Assembly (NCBI RefSeq): GCF_001653235.2
Contig: NW_019154046.1
Coordinates: forward strand, 62,001-126,000
DNA from: Pochonia chlamydosporia 170
Taxonomy: Eukaryota > Ascomycota > Sordariomycetes > Hypocreales > Clavicipitaceae
DNA length: 64,000 nt
Direction of reading: 5' to 3'
The translations under genes and the position numbers were made by a program. A model generated the notes under the pieces. That model did no database searches and was not told where the DNA came from. It saw only the letters and a program-made list of their open reading frames with translations. Shown here piece after piece: positions 9,564 to 19,685 of the stretch. Numbering within the stretch: position 1 is the stretch's first letter; every line of letters begins with the position of its first letter.

Positions 9564-12545
9564 ATGAACGGACAGCCGCAGTACAGAACGCAACAAAACA
9601 ACGTGGAGCTCTTTATCGCAAACTTCGACGATGCTAAAGGGTGGTTCAATGCTTGGTCTGGCTCGAATGGGCAATGGCAGTGGAGGCCGTGGGGGGAAGA
9701 ACCATCTAGGCCAAAACTGTATTATGCGTCAGCATTACAGTATAAGGCCGGGTTCGATTATTTTGCGGTGGATGGCATGGGACGAATAACAACCGGCAAT
9801 CGGCCATTTGAGTGCACCATTCATCCCTACACAGGCAAATTTGAGAAACTATGCGTCCAGACTCGGGATTCGTTTTGCAATCTAGCCAACAGCACCTGGG
9901 ACCGCACCGTGCTGAGACAATCCGGACCTGGATTGCTGCGTCTTGCATTGTTCACTCGCCAAGGCATTCACAAATCAAAACGAGCAGACCCTGATAAGTG
10001 GGATGCAGGGGATTGGCTTTCAGTCATGATCAGGTGGATTCCCGCAAGCGTGGGCATGAGTCTGCTGGCAAGTAAATAATCTTTACCAGCCGTTTAATTT
10101 TGTCCGTTCTAACATGCCTCCTCTATAGATCTTTCTGCCACAAAATGGTCTGCCAGCAGACAAAAACCCACACTCGTATTTGCCCTTTCGATACAACGGG
10201 TATAGATATCCACGTATGGCTCGCAACTTCTGGGAGAACAGGAAAGAAATATATGAGCTGCACCCCAGCGATGCTGGGGCCGCCACAGACGACAGCTTGC
10301 AGATGTATCGAGCCTTCAAGCCTCGTTTTCTCTGCTACCTTGAAGAAAAGACTGATGAAGATGGGAGAGTAAGATGGCATTTTGTAACAAAGCCTGTGAG
10401 ACCGGTAAGATGAACTACCCGTTCAGTGACATCGACCAAGGTAGATACTAACGTTAGAACCAGAACGATCACACTCCATATGTTTTCATATCTTATACAA
10501 AAGAGCAATTTGACATACCAAATGATTCTCAGGCAACGCATCAAAACTATCAAAACTTGTTTGCTTGGGCAATCAACGCCACAGCTTATTATGCAGAGAA
10601 TCTCGTAGAAGGTGCGAGAACGCCGAAGGCATTTTGGATCGACTGCAAATGCCAACCAGCCAAACGAGTTGACGCAAGTGGTCAAGTGAATGATAATTTA
10701 TCAGAGCGTGAGAAAAAGGAGCTCATAGATCGTGATGTGAGTTGTAACTCTCCGTCTTCTCTGCCAATATGTGCCAACTCGAACCGAACTCTGGCTAAGC
10801 CGAAAATAATTAATACTAGATCTATACTATGAGCGATATCATCCGAGGCGCCGAAAGTACCATTGTTATCACGCACAGTGTAACGGATTCTGTAAGCAAC
10901 GACTTGCTGCGTGGTTGGGGAGATCGCGTGTGGACTTTACCAGAAGTGATTCTCAGTAAAGGTAGCAATGTAACGCTGGTCGTGCATGGTGGAAAGCCAG
11001 AGCTTGTCCCCAAAGTCCGGCTGGCCGAACTAGCATGGAAGGATGCTGGTGAGGCGCGGCAACTTGTGGAACATTATACAAATCTCCATCTAAGCCGTCT
11101 TGAGCTGGTCAGCATTGCGATAAAAGCTCTGGCGAGACGAAGCCTCAAGGGGCACCATGAAGGGGACCGGAGTTACGCCCTGATGGGTCTCCTACGAGTC
11201 AGACCACTCATCGACAGCCAAGACACGTCATTTCAAGCGTTTGCAAGGTCAGAGATGAGAACATCCAAATATTACCGTGCTGAATTGCTCCAACTATAAA
11301 CTAACGCTAAAGCAGGTTGTCACTACCGCAGGATAACGACCGGCTAATGGAACGTTTGATCTGTTTGTTACCAAGAAGCCCAGACGAACCTTGGGATAGC
11401 ATGTCAGATATATTCAACTCAAGCCTCTGGGATATATATCCCGACACTCAAGTTTGTGGCATCGGGGAAAACGATACCATTGTTGTGGATGGATTCAGAG
11501 GTGCCTTGATCCAATGGTCCATGTTCTCACCGGTGCAAACAATGCACCGTCAGACCCTTCTGAGAAAAATCATCCTCATGGCGACTGCATGTATACCAAT
11601 TTTGATGATTGTCGGGCCACCGATGCTCTCCACAGGAGTTAGCTCACAAAACACCGGCCCAACCGGCCAGACCGATTCTGGCAGGGACCTCAGAATCGCC
11701 GGTGGGGTTTTGACGGCAATTGCACTCCTCATACTATTCTCGGCGCCGCTTTACGTCCCCCACATGTACAATGGGAAGTTGTACGAGGTGGAACCATGCC
11801 TGTTTGGCGTCGAAGGCTACGTTCCTCTTCCAGAGGTGGAAGAACTATTATTTGGCTTTCGCCTGAATAGACTCAAGTGGAGTACATACGGGTCTCCACT
11901 CTCACGACATCGACACAGTTCTGCTTATCGCGAGAGAACAAGCAGAGAACAGGAATACACAGAGTATGACGATTGTAACTCGCCACCAACTCCCATGGGT
12001 CCGCCTACGGGTACCCGAAATTTCACATGGACATATCCAGTCGATGCTGTTGACCCTTGCGCGTTCTGTGAGAACTGCGAAGGAAGTGATGGTCTGTTTT
12101 GCACGAACAGCCATGAGACAATAAGCTCCATAGAATGCAAGAGTCGAAGCGAGTATGGGGAGATGAAGGTAAATATTGATCCTGACAGAGAACCCCCCAC
12201 CCCCCCCTTTAGCTTCGTGTTTCTGGAGACACTGACAGATACCCGGAATACTAGGTATTCATGTTGGTAGACACTGCTGCAATGACGGCAACACTTTTCG
12301 AAGCTAGGCGCCCTCCAGTAGCCTTGATTATGGGGGGGTCCGAGGGTGGCATGAAACGGGCTCTTGCTTGCTCCTATGATATCAGCACGGGAATCTTGTA
12401 TAGAGAGACGGTACTTAGGATGCCCTCCCAAACAAGCGATAAGATGCTGCTACTTCCTCGGGTTAGGCTGGGGTTAAAGAGCCCATATAAGATTAGTGAC
12501 ATTGAAAGAGCCACCCCTGGTTATCCTTCGTTGGCTAGGCCATAG
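9564..12545 (+). CDS. HET-like (heterokaryon incompatibility-related) large membrane protein
   Basis: Six exons (9564-10067, 10129-10404, 10458-10736, 10820-11247, 11316-12168, 12255-12545) give 876 aa. The centre has the HET-like signature of this fungal family: FWIDCKCQ, then IYTMSDIIRGAESTIVI, and WGDRVWTLPEVIL. A later Ala/Ile-rich part contains two to three membrane helices (IILMATACIPILMIVGPP; VLTAIALLILFSAPLYV). The C-terminus has FMLVDTAAMTATLFEARRPP followed by CGSEGGM-like MGGSEGGMKRALACSYD, a block I know from large fungal hypothetical proteins of this type. The first intron (10068-10128) is best explained with a GC donor (GCAAGT), which keeps phase 0; the GT alternative at 10050 also keeps frame but drops six residues. 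HET proteins mediate non-self recognition between strains; that role here is by family only. Confidence 0.75.
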
Positions 12546-13484
12546 GGTCTTAGTTACAGTCCCAATGTATATACATGTCTTTAGTGGGCATATGTGGCCT
12601 ACCTTTTAGTCCGGAATGGTAATTTGTTTTTGAGCTCCCACCTTTAATTGTGCAGTCCCCTCGACACATCGATTGAAACCATGCTGGAGGTGAAAGGTGG
12701 TGTTAGAAACCCTATAGAAACGCAACGGCCAGGTTAAACAAACCGCCTTCGCAGATCGTCTTCTCCTTACCAGGATATAAATTCCCAGCTCTTTAAGTCC
12801 AACACACCCTCCTTAGTCCGCGCTGGCTTGACTTAGAAACGGAACGGGTGGTCGCGCTGCTACTGCTTTCTACGGTTCTCAGTTAGCTGCAAAACTGTCG
12901 CTACGTAAAACTGCGCATACCTACCTTTCTTCTTTTAATTAGTTCTAACATAGAGCTATAGCTAGAGTTTAAAAGAACTTAGGTATACTAAGATTCTTTG
13001 CTAGAGAAGGTATTATTATATTAGCTAGTAAAAAGATAATTATAAGGAGTATCTCTGTGTGGTTTTAATATACTGCCTCTATAGGTGGGAGTGCTAGTAG
13101 TTTGTAGGCTTACTTTTGCTAATCTCGCTTATTGCTAGGAGTTACTAGTTATAAGGCTAGAGATAAAGACGAGTGTGTAAGCCAAGCTACTATCAGGCCT
13201 ACCATGTTACAGAGAGTTTAACATAGAAGTGTCGTCAAGTCGACCACGAAACTGGCTCTGCAGTTAGTCGCCTACCAGCAGGACGGAAGACGACAACGGT
13301 TTATTATGTTTACCAGCCCTTTAAACCAGGCAAGTACCTTGCGCTAAATAACAGTTGATCAAAGTTGAGACTGTTCTACAGCTTATATTTTCCTTCTAAT
13401 GCCTATCATAAAATGCGATAGACGCTATTGCTTGACTGTATTACCTTGCTAATGCACACTAAATATAGGTTAACACGCGGCCGT
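12546..13484. other. Intergenic with a TA-rich, RIP-like patch
   Basis: No coding frame. Around 12925-13165 the sequence becomes strongly TA-rich (TTAGCTAG, CTATAGCTAGAG), like the island at the left end, which suggests a short RIP-mutated repeat remnant. The remainder is ordinary sequence between the end of the HET-like gene and the end of the dioxygenase gene (convergent). Confidence 0.45.
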
Positions 13485-14853
13485 CTATTGTATCCTACCA
13501 GCCTCAGTTGTCTCATCTCTTGCCTCTTTCAAGAACGGCACCAGTGATGTTCCACCTGTTCCCGTTAACTCTTGCTTACTGTTCTTATCTGCTGAGGCGC
13601 TTGCAAGATTCTTCCTTGCTTTCTCTGCTGGCGCTTGCTTTGAGGGTAGGATTATGTAACGAGTCACAATCTGAATGTGTTTGTCACGAAAGCTCCCTAG
13701 AACATCAACAGCAGCAACATAGGCGGCACGCAGGTCCTCCTCAGTGGCTGGAGAGTTGAGGACAGCTTCCCGGATGCTGCCTAGATTTCCAATATACTCT
13801 AGAAACCGCCTATGAGGCCCCGGCATGTACTCTCGAACCTCATCATGAAAACTCTTCTGGCCTTTGCTTCCGTGAGAGAAGTGCTCGACGCCCAGGATAA
13901 TGTCAAAGAACTGAATGAGTGAGCTTTGCCCATTGCTTCCACCTCTCAATTGCCTCCATTCCCCCTTGCCGTCTCCTTCGTCGTAGAATATGCCTCGTGG
14001 GAGGCCAGCATGTTGCATGTTTTTGCTCCCAGCCAAAAATGGTCGAATTTGATGATAAAAGACCGACGGGTCGCACCCTTCGTACATTCTTCCTAGTAGC
14101 GTGCTGACCATTTGTATGCAGGCTTTCAACTCCCGCAAAGCGCTGGTTATCACTGGATAGTTTTTGTCCGAGATGGCTGCTATTGCGCCAATCATGGTTT
14201 GGATAATACCTGCAGCTTGGGATTCCATGGCGACGCTGAGCATCATGAACCATACCTCGTCTTTGGTTCCTGTAAACGAGGCGATTACGTCGAGATCGTT
14301 GACTTCAGAAAAACTATTCTCGTTCTTGGATGTGAAGTTCCAGAGATTAGTAGCTGCGTAGGAAACTCCTGGTGGCATTTCCACATGGGCTGCTATTTCA
14401 AGAAATGGAATGCTAATCTGTGGTGGGAGTATCTACAGTTGATTAGATACCGCAGAGTAAGAATACAGTTCTCTGCCGGCTATTACTTACCTCTTCAGGC
14501 TCATCACCACCCCAGGTATGTGCGCTGGTTATATAGGCGAGCATTACATATGCTCGTCGCCACTCTGCCTCAGACCTCAGTCGCCCGGTAGACAGGATAG
14601 GCAGTTGCGAAACTGCCTCTCTAATTGTGCCATTTTGTATATGGGCCGGCAGGTGCTGCAGAATGAACTCCCATGGTGTGTAATAACCATCGGCCAGCAC
14701 TTTGGGCATGCTTTTTTCCGGAAGAAACGCATTGCATGTGATGGCAAACTTGGACAAGCCAACCGAAGCACTATTATGCACTGATCGTGATGTGTGTCTC
14801 GCAATGATTGGGGCCATAATGCGAGTTGTTTTGTAAACTATGCCTGTATACAA
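13485..14853 (-). CDS. Indoleamine 2,3-dioxygenase
   Basis: Two exons (14853-14491 and 14417-13485; 73-bp intron, GTAAGT...CACAG, phase 0) encode 431 aa, the usual size of fungal IDO. The enzyme opens the indole ring of L-tryptophan with O2 to give N-formylkynurenine, using heme. Recognisable blocks in order: YYTPWEFI, LPILSTGRL, ISIPFLEIAAH, MPPGVSYAATNLWNF, FTGTKDEVWF, the invariant MYEGCDPSVFYHQIRPFLAGSKN, WRQLRGGSNGQSS, and DKHIQIVTRYI, whose His (about residue 368) corresponds to the proximal heme ligand. The first 12-35 residues are not conserved; Met13 is an alternative start. It is the first enzyme of the kynurenine route encoded by the neighbouring cluster, and its promoter contains four TTCCG words within 22 bp at 15156-15177. 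Confidence 0.9.
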
Positions 14854-15155
14854 TAGGGTACCGTGGGCGACTGTGCGTGCTTACAGATCGATGAGAGATA
14901 TTGGAGCTCTTATGTTGTAGTGCCAAATTTTGTCTAATTTGGTACTGAACAAAATATACCTTCTCGGCACAAGAGATGTTGGTCGATACGTTAACACTTT
15001 AATGGTTGTTTCGTCTTGCACCTTTGAACGATGTCGAAACAACTTGACATAGTTTAATAAACGTAGTCACGGAACTACATAGGCTGTGTGGAACGTGTCA
15101 TTTCATCTGTGTATTGGCAGGTGATGTCAAGGCCGAAATTGATCATGGGATTTCA

Positions 15156-15177
15156 TTCCGTTCCGATTCCGGTTCCG
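15156..15177 (-). promoter_or_regulatory. TTCCG cluster in the IDO promoter
   Basis: Four TTCCG pentamers lie at 15156, 15161, 15167 and 15173, spaced 5-6 bp, roughly 300 bp upstream of the dioxygenase start. The CCG triplet is the half-site bound by Zn2Cys6 regulators. The same arrangement occurs upstream of most other genes in the 13-39 kb cluster. Confidence 0.55.
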
Positions 15178-15466
15178 GGGCCCGGTTGGTGTCGGGGCCA
15201 CAACAATGATTTTTGGCTAGGAGGACACATCTCGGGGAGCCCAGCCAATCAGTTGTCGAGGTTTGTTATGGAAATGCACGGAAGTGGAAGTCGAGAAGTC
15301 ACAGTGCTGCCGTGTGTGCTGGAGATGCCGTCTGGAAAGGCAGCGTCACGGTACATACCTCTGAACATTTTATACAACACAGAGTAACTACCTGAACGGC
15401 TCACGCAGACCTTTCCAAAGAGGTTTTACAATCTCAATACAACTCTTAAATCATTCAACTAGAATG

Positions 15467-17190
15467 CTACTTGCTTGAGCGATGCAAACCCGTAACTTTA
15501 TCTTGCTTAGCTTTCTTCTCAGAAATCTGCTGCATTTTCAACAGTTTCTTCTTCTGATTTTTGCTCAATGCTGCCCCTGGATTGCTTTGTGTACATTGCC
15601 CTTGTACTTGCAACCCAGCCCTTCCATTGCTCACTGCCTTTTTCACCGTACCTTGCCACTGTAACGGACGTAGTGCCATGAACTCCTTTACCGTCTCATC
15701 TGTCACCTCAACCCGTCGTTGTTGGAAGGCTTGAACATATCTTTGGACGTAATCAATACAAATGGCTTTAAGCTATGCAAGGTTTGGTCAATGTCGTCGT
15801 GCACAGCGCAAGGGTGTTTGTCCACTTACCTCTCCAGTAAGCAGCTTGCCACTATTGTAGTCTTCTTTGACACAACCTAGTTCTTCATCACTTTCCATGA
15901 AAAACTCAAGGTATTGATAAGAAACATCAACTGAGGCATCGCCCCCCTTTTCTCGGTGCTCCTCTACACTTTCTCTGCCCCCGGAAAACGCATACCTTGA
16001 GCAGGATTGTCAGTTTGAGGGTGTACACGCAACCCGGGAACACTCACTTGTTAATCTTGGTTTTAATATTTTTGGGTGTATCGTTCAAGAAAATGGCAGA
16101 TTTATCGTCGCTGGCAGACATTTTGGACCCGGGGCCTTGAAGTGCATCTAGGAATCGCATGTAGATGGAGCAAGGTTTGGCGATGTGCAATCCGGCGGCG
16201 CAATCCCTGGTCAGGCGAAAGTAAGGGTCTTGGTCGATTGCACACGGAATCAAGCATGGAATTTTGGAGCTGATGGATATATCCGAACCAAAAATGTGCG
16301 GGTACGAAGATGCAAAGGCAGCTGCACCTTGGATGCTCGGAAAGAAAATCTTTCCAATCGCAGAGTCGCCGTTAAAACCAAAGACGGCCCTGGCGGTATT
16401 GTACGTAACCTTTTTCGAGAATCGAATTATGTTCTCGTAGAATGCACCTCCGACGTACTCGAAGTCAGAGAAGATAAAGGTCTTGTTCTTGTTAAAGCCA
16501 CAAGCAATGATATCTTTTGCATTAGCCTTGCCATAGGCTATAGTTTCGTCGACAGTCTTTTTGGGAGAGAAGAGAAACTTTTCGTCTTTATCGCGACATG
16601 TTAGAATCCAGTATATAACGGCCATTGAGGTGAGCTAGACTAACCATCTGTCAACATAATAACCAGAGCCACATCAAAGACCTCTTGTAACCACCTATTT
16701 TAAGCATCAGTTGCCAAGGCATTAAAATGGATGTGACAACAGCATCATACTTGACAAAGTCAAAAACCAGACTGTGGCCAACATGCATGCTGTCGCTGCT
16801 TGGGCCTCTCCCAGTGTAGAGAAAAAAGGGTTCTTTCTGCACTATGATTAAGATACGTTCGAGTCAGGCTCCATTGAAACTCACACGTTCATAAAGATCC
16901 AGAATATGAGATAAATCCCTATGACTGAAGGCGATCCGTCTCCTCAGAAACCTGTGAGGTTTGCATCCCGTCACCCTCTCAAACCGTTCTAGCAGTGCAT
17001 CATCAATTAACTTGGTGCCAAATTCTTCTACCAGCCTACGATAATCGATGGCTTTAGCTTTTCCGTCCGAGTCCAAGTCCCCTGCAACGGACCATGGGTT
17101 GACATCTTGTTTAGTGCTCTCGGTGGGCGGTAAATTGTCCTCAACCGGGGCCGAGCCAAGAGGTCTTTCCGGGAGTGTAAATTGAGCCAT
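15467..17190 (-). CDS. Tryptophanyl-tRNA synthetase, cytosolic type, divergent copy
   Basis: Six exons (17190-16885, 16836-16751, 16694-16645, 16585-16048, 15995-15830, 15772-15467; introns 48-59 bp) total 1,452 nt and encode 483 aa. It is a class I synthetase of the eukaryotic cytosolic kind: [30 protein letters not shown] (HIGH equivalent, HVGH at 120-123), [20 protein letters not shown], and GSKMSASDD (KMSKS equivalent, about 302-306), then [13 protein letters not shown]. Both catalytic signatures are intact, so adenylation should work. Several otherwise near-invariant active-site neighbours differ from the human and yeast enzymes as I remember them: HLIPF is HSLVF, VPLVIQ is VALVIM (human Gln194, which contacts the indole NH, is Met144 here), PALLHS is PCSIYM, and FFPALQG is FLDALQG. 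A housekeeping enzyme would not be expected to carry these. The position between IDO and an arylamine acetyltransferase, and the shared TTCCG promoter motif, point to a pathway-specific copy. Confidence 0.9.
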
Positions 17191-17342
17191 CGCTAATGGG
17201 AAATCAAGCAGGATTGAAGAGACCCTATGCAGGGCGATCCTGAAGCTCTAGTCATAGGACACTGATTGCACAGCACGGGGGTTAATATGAGCCTCCTTTT
17301 CTAAGTATCAACTAGACCCGCCGTCCCCTACTAGGTAATGGT

Positions 17343-17436
17343 TTCCGGCGTATTCGAAGAAGGCTGCACGTAATTATAACCAAAGGCATTACGTAGTGTA
17401 TGAGTTTCTTCCGTTCCGTGTCAAGCCATGCTTCCG
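17343..17436 (-). promoter_or_regulatory. TTCCG group upstream of the tryptophanyl-tRNA synthetase
   Basis: TTCCG occurs at 17343, as an exact tandem TTCCGTTCCG at 17409-17418, and again at 17432, i.e. about 155-245 bp upstream of the synthetase start. This is the same word that clusters in front of the catabolic genes and suggests that the synthetase is expressed with them. Confidence 0.5.
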
Positions 17437-17466
17437 CACTGCTCCACAGCCCTCTGTGGCTGGCAG

Positions 17467-17561
17467 AAAATAACCGCTAGGTCATTTGGTCTACAAAAGG
17501 GAACGCTCCGGGGACCACTCCGCTAATGCAGAGAGATAGTACAGGTTATATTCCGTTGACA
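17467..17561 (+). repeat. Direct repeat, copy A (about 95 bp)
   Basis: This segment (from AATAACCGCTAGGTCATTTG to TATATTCCGTTGACAC) recurs at 17780-17875 with roughly ten changes. The two copies are about 313 bp apart in the space between the synthetase and the acetyltransferase genes. No terminal inverted repeats are seen, so the origin (solo repeat of a retroelement, or local duplication) is open. Confidence 0.6.
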
Positions 17562-17779
17562 CAACCCCCCAGCTTAGATGGCTATCAGATATGCTGCATA
17601 CTAGGCCTTTTAGGTAGTGACCTTCCCGGTGGAAGGCTGGCGCTGGGAGGTGTATGTGGTTTCATGTGTGGGTGCCCTAGTGGCCGGAACAACTCTAAGA
17701 TAGATGCTCCTCGCAGGGCTTAAACTTGCAACTTTGAGAGATGCGTAGTGACTCGCAAACCGGGCTCATAACTATTAAA

Positions 17780-17875
17780 GAAATAATCGCTAGGTTATTT
17801 AGTCTAGCCAAAGGGAACGCTCTGGGGAATGCTCCGCTAATGCAGAGAGATGGTACAGATTATATTCCGTTAACA
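17780..17875 (+). repeat. Direct repeat, copy B, apparently RIP-mutated
   Basis: Compared with copy A, most changes in this copy are C to T or G to A (CCGC to TCGC, GTCATT to GTTATT, TTGG to TTAG, CTCCGG to CTCTGG, CAGGT to CAGAT, GTTGAC to GTTAAC). That direction is the mark of RIP acting on duplicated DNA. Confidence 0.55.
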
Positions 17876-18043
17876 TCAATCAATATGTAGCTGTCGTGTC
17901 TAAAAGAGCCGAGTGGTTTCACACATTGTCGGTTGACTCTACCAAGCAGAAGACGACATCTTAGTTCATCATGTATGAGTCGCGGCATCTGAAAGGCTAT
18001 GAGATACATCATTATTGCCTGCCGTCTTTCCTATACTAACAAC

Positions 18044-19033
18044 TTACACCGCTACCGCGGCTACAGTGTCCCTTATAGCCCGTTGGTTCTCTTCAGTCAG
18101 ACTAATGCCAAAATATCTCCGTATTGTGTCTATCCTCTCGTCTTCACTCTCAAATACTTTCTGCCATTGCTGAGTGCCATTCTTGCACCACTTGAAGGTG
18201 TTGCCATGAATAATGAGTACACCGTTGACCGAGCTGCCAACCTCTGAAGAATCAGCACTGCTCTGTAGGCAGGCATCACCAGACTTCAGATTGGGATCAG
18301 TCATGTCTTTGGTAGTAAACATGGCACAGACGACCTTGTATGTGAAAAAACTCCTGGGACTTCTGGAGGGGGACAGGTTCATGACAACAATGTCTTCGGG
18401 GAAAAGCTCGGTGTCCAGAAAGCAGTACTGCGGCACCCAGCTCTTCCGGTGGCCAGCTCGGTGCTCGTATATCCAGTACTTTTGCTCTCGCCGTGTGGCT
18501 TGTGGAATATGGCTGTGGTTCAGCCGCAGATCGCCTATTCCTGAGTGAGTTTGAATTTGTTCATGACGCAGCTCCAAGGGGCGCACAGGGCACCTTGAAC
18601 CAAAGCAAACGTCCACTGCGTAGCGGGCACCTCCTACAGTGACAATGTTTAGACAGTGAGTGAGACCGCCGTACTTGGCCAGGATCGTGTCGTATACTCT
18701 GGCTGCAACCATGTAAGCGTCAAACCCCAACGAGAAAAGGACGCTATGAAAGAACGAATTGTTTTCCATGCAGTAGCCCCCTCGCCTTTTGACTACGATT
18801 TTTTCATAAAGGCGGTCTGCATTCACATCGATGACACGGTGCCATGAGTAATGCAGCGTGAGGTTCTCGAAAGGTATTGTGGCCAGCTGATGATGTTGCA
18901 ACCGGAACAAGAATTGGAGTTGTTCATCTGTAGTGAGGTCGGTAGCACTAAGCTTTTGATATGCTGGTGGGAAGCCTATACGCTCAAAGTATTTTTGTAG
19001 TTGGGGTTTGCTGTATATTTGTTTGGCTTCCAT
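18044..19033 (-). CDS. Arylamine N-acetyltransferase
   Basis: An intronless frame of 329 aa. The cysteine-protease-like catalytic triad is present: Cys88 in RRGGYCMENN, His126 in GLTHCLNIV and Asp141 in YAVDVCFG. The N-terminal FERIGF, the PFENLTLHY block and the RGGYC motif are standard for the family. The enzyme transfers an acyl group from acyl-CoA to aromatic amines; fungal members can use malonyl-CoA and detoxify 2-aminophenol-type amines (known for Fusarium). Here the likely substrates are anthranilate or its hydroxylated products made by the neighbouring kynurenine enzymes, which is inference. It is divergent from the FAD hydroxylase at 19686, sharing a 650-bp promoter with a five-fold CGGAA repeat. 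Confidence 0.9.
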   Translation of the reverse strand: MEAKQIYSKPQLQKYFERIGFPPAYQKLSATDLTTDEQLQFLFRLQHHQLATIPFENLTLHYSWHRVIDVNADRLYEKIVVKRRGGYCMENNSFFHSVLFSLGFDAYMVAARVYDTILAKYGGLTHCLNIVTVGGARYAVDVCFGSRCPVRPLELRHEQIQTHSGIGDLRLNHSHIPQATRREQKYWIYEHRAGHRKSWVPQYCFLDTELFPEDIVVMNLSPSRSPRSFFTYKVVCAMFTTKDMTDPNLKSGDACLQSSADSSEVGSSVNGVLIIHGNTFKWCKNGTQQWQKVFESEDERIDTIRRYFGISLTEENQRAIRDTVAAVAV

Positions 19034-19399
19034 GGCTTGATGATCTCGTCAGCGTTGCTTGTAGACACACATAAATGACGCAGAAGTGAATGAAAAAGGA
19101 GGGATCCGGTACGCTATCCTCGAGTAAATTTTCTACCGCTACGATTAAAGTGCGAAGCACATGTTGAGAGATTTCAGCTGCAAGATTTTAGTCACCGTAT
19201 CAGTATCTCCAACTGAGCCGTTCCATTTGTAAGGCTGAGCTTTTCCAAGCTTGAGAAACCCATTCTGGCTTGCTGCCTTTCTGAGTGCATTTCAGTACAG
19301 TAATAGCATGTAAAGCTAAAGTTAACATACGTAATAATTTCCGAGATGAGCCGGTTTCCTACCACCCCCCGGGTTGTTGAGATGCAGGTCTCGGGAGGC

Positions 19400-19428
19400 C
19401 GGAAGCGGAAGCGGAAGCGGAAGCGGAA
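19400..19428. promoter_or_regulatory. Five-fold CGGAA repeat in the shared NAT/hydroxylase promoter
   Basis: CGGAA (TTCCG on the other strand) is repeated five times with a 6-bp period (19400, 19406, 19412, 19418, 19424). It lies 367 bp upstream of the acetyltransferase and 258 bp upstream of the divergent hydroxylase. It may be a simple hexamer microsatellite (GGAAGC) that also supplies arrays of CGG half-sites for a Zn2Cys6 factor. Confidence 0.55.
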
Positions 19429-19685
19429 AAGTATGCTCAAAGTCACCACCCAACGCTCGGAGCACACTGGGAATGGGACACGGGGATGTGACCAGTAGCT
19501 ATACCCGATAAGAAACCGTTCAACATTCCAATAGGAATGAGGCGAAATAAGCAGCTATAATGAGTGTATCACATCATGTTGCAAAGTTGAAAAAGAGAAC
19601 AACGGCCGAGTCTCACGGTGCTACCTGACTGAAACACATTTACCATTAGTCTTTGAGACCGATCACATAAAACATTGCGATCAAA

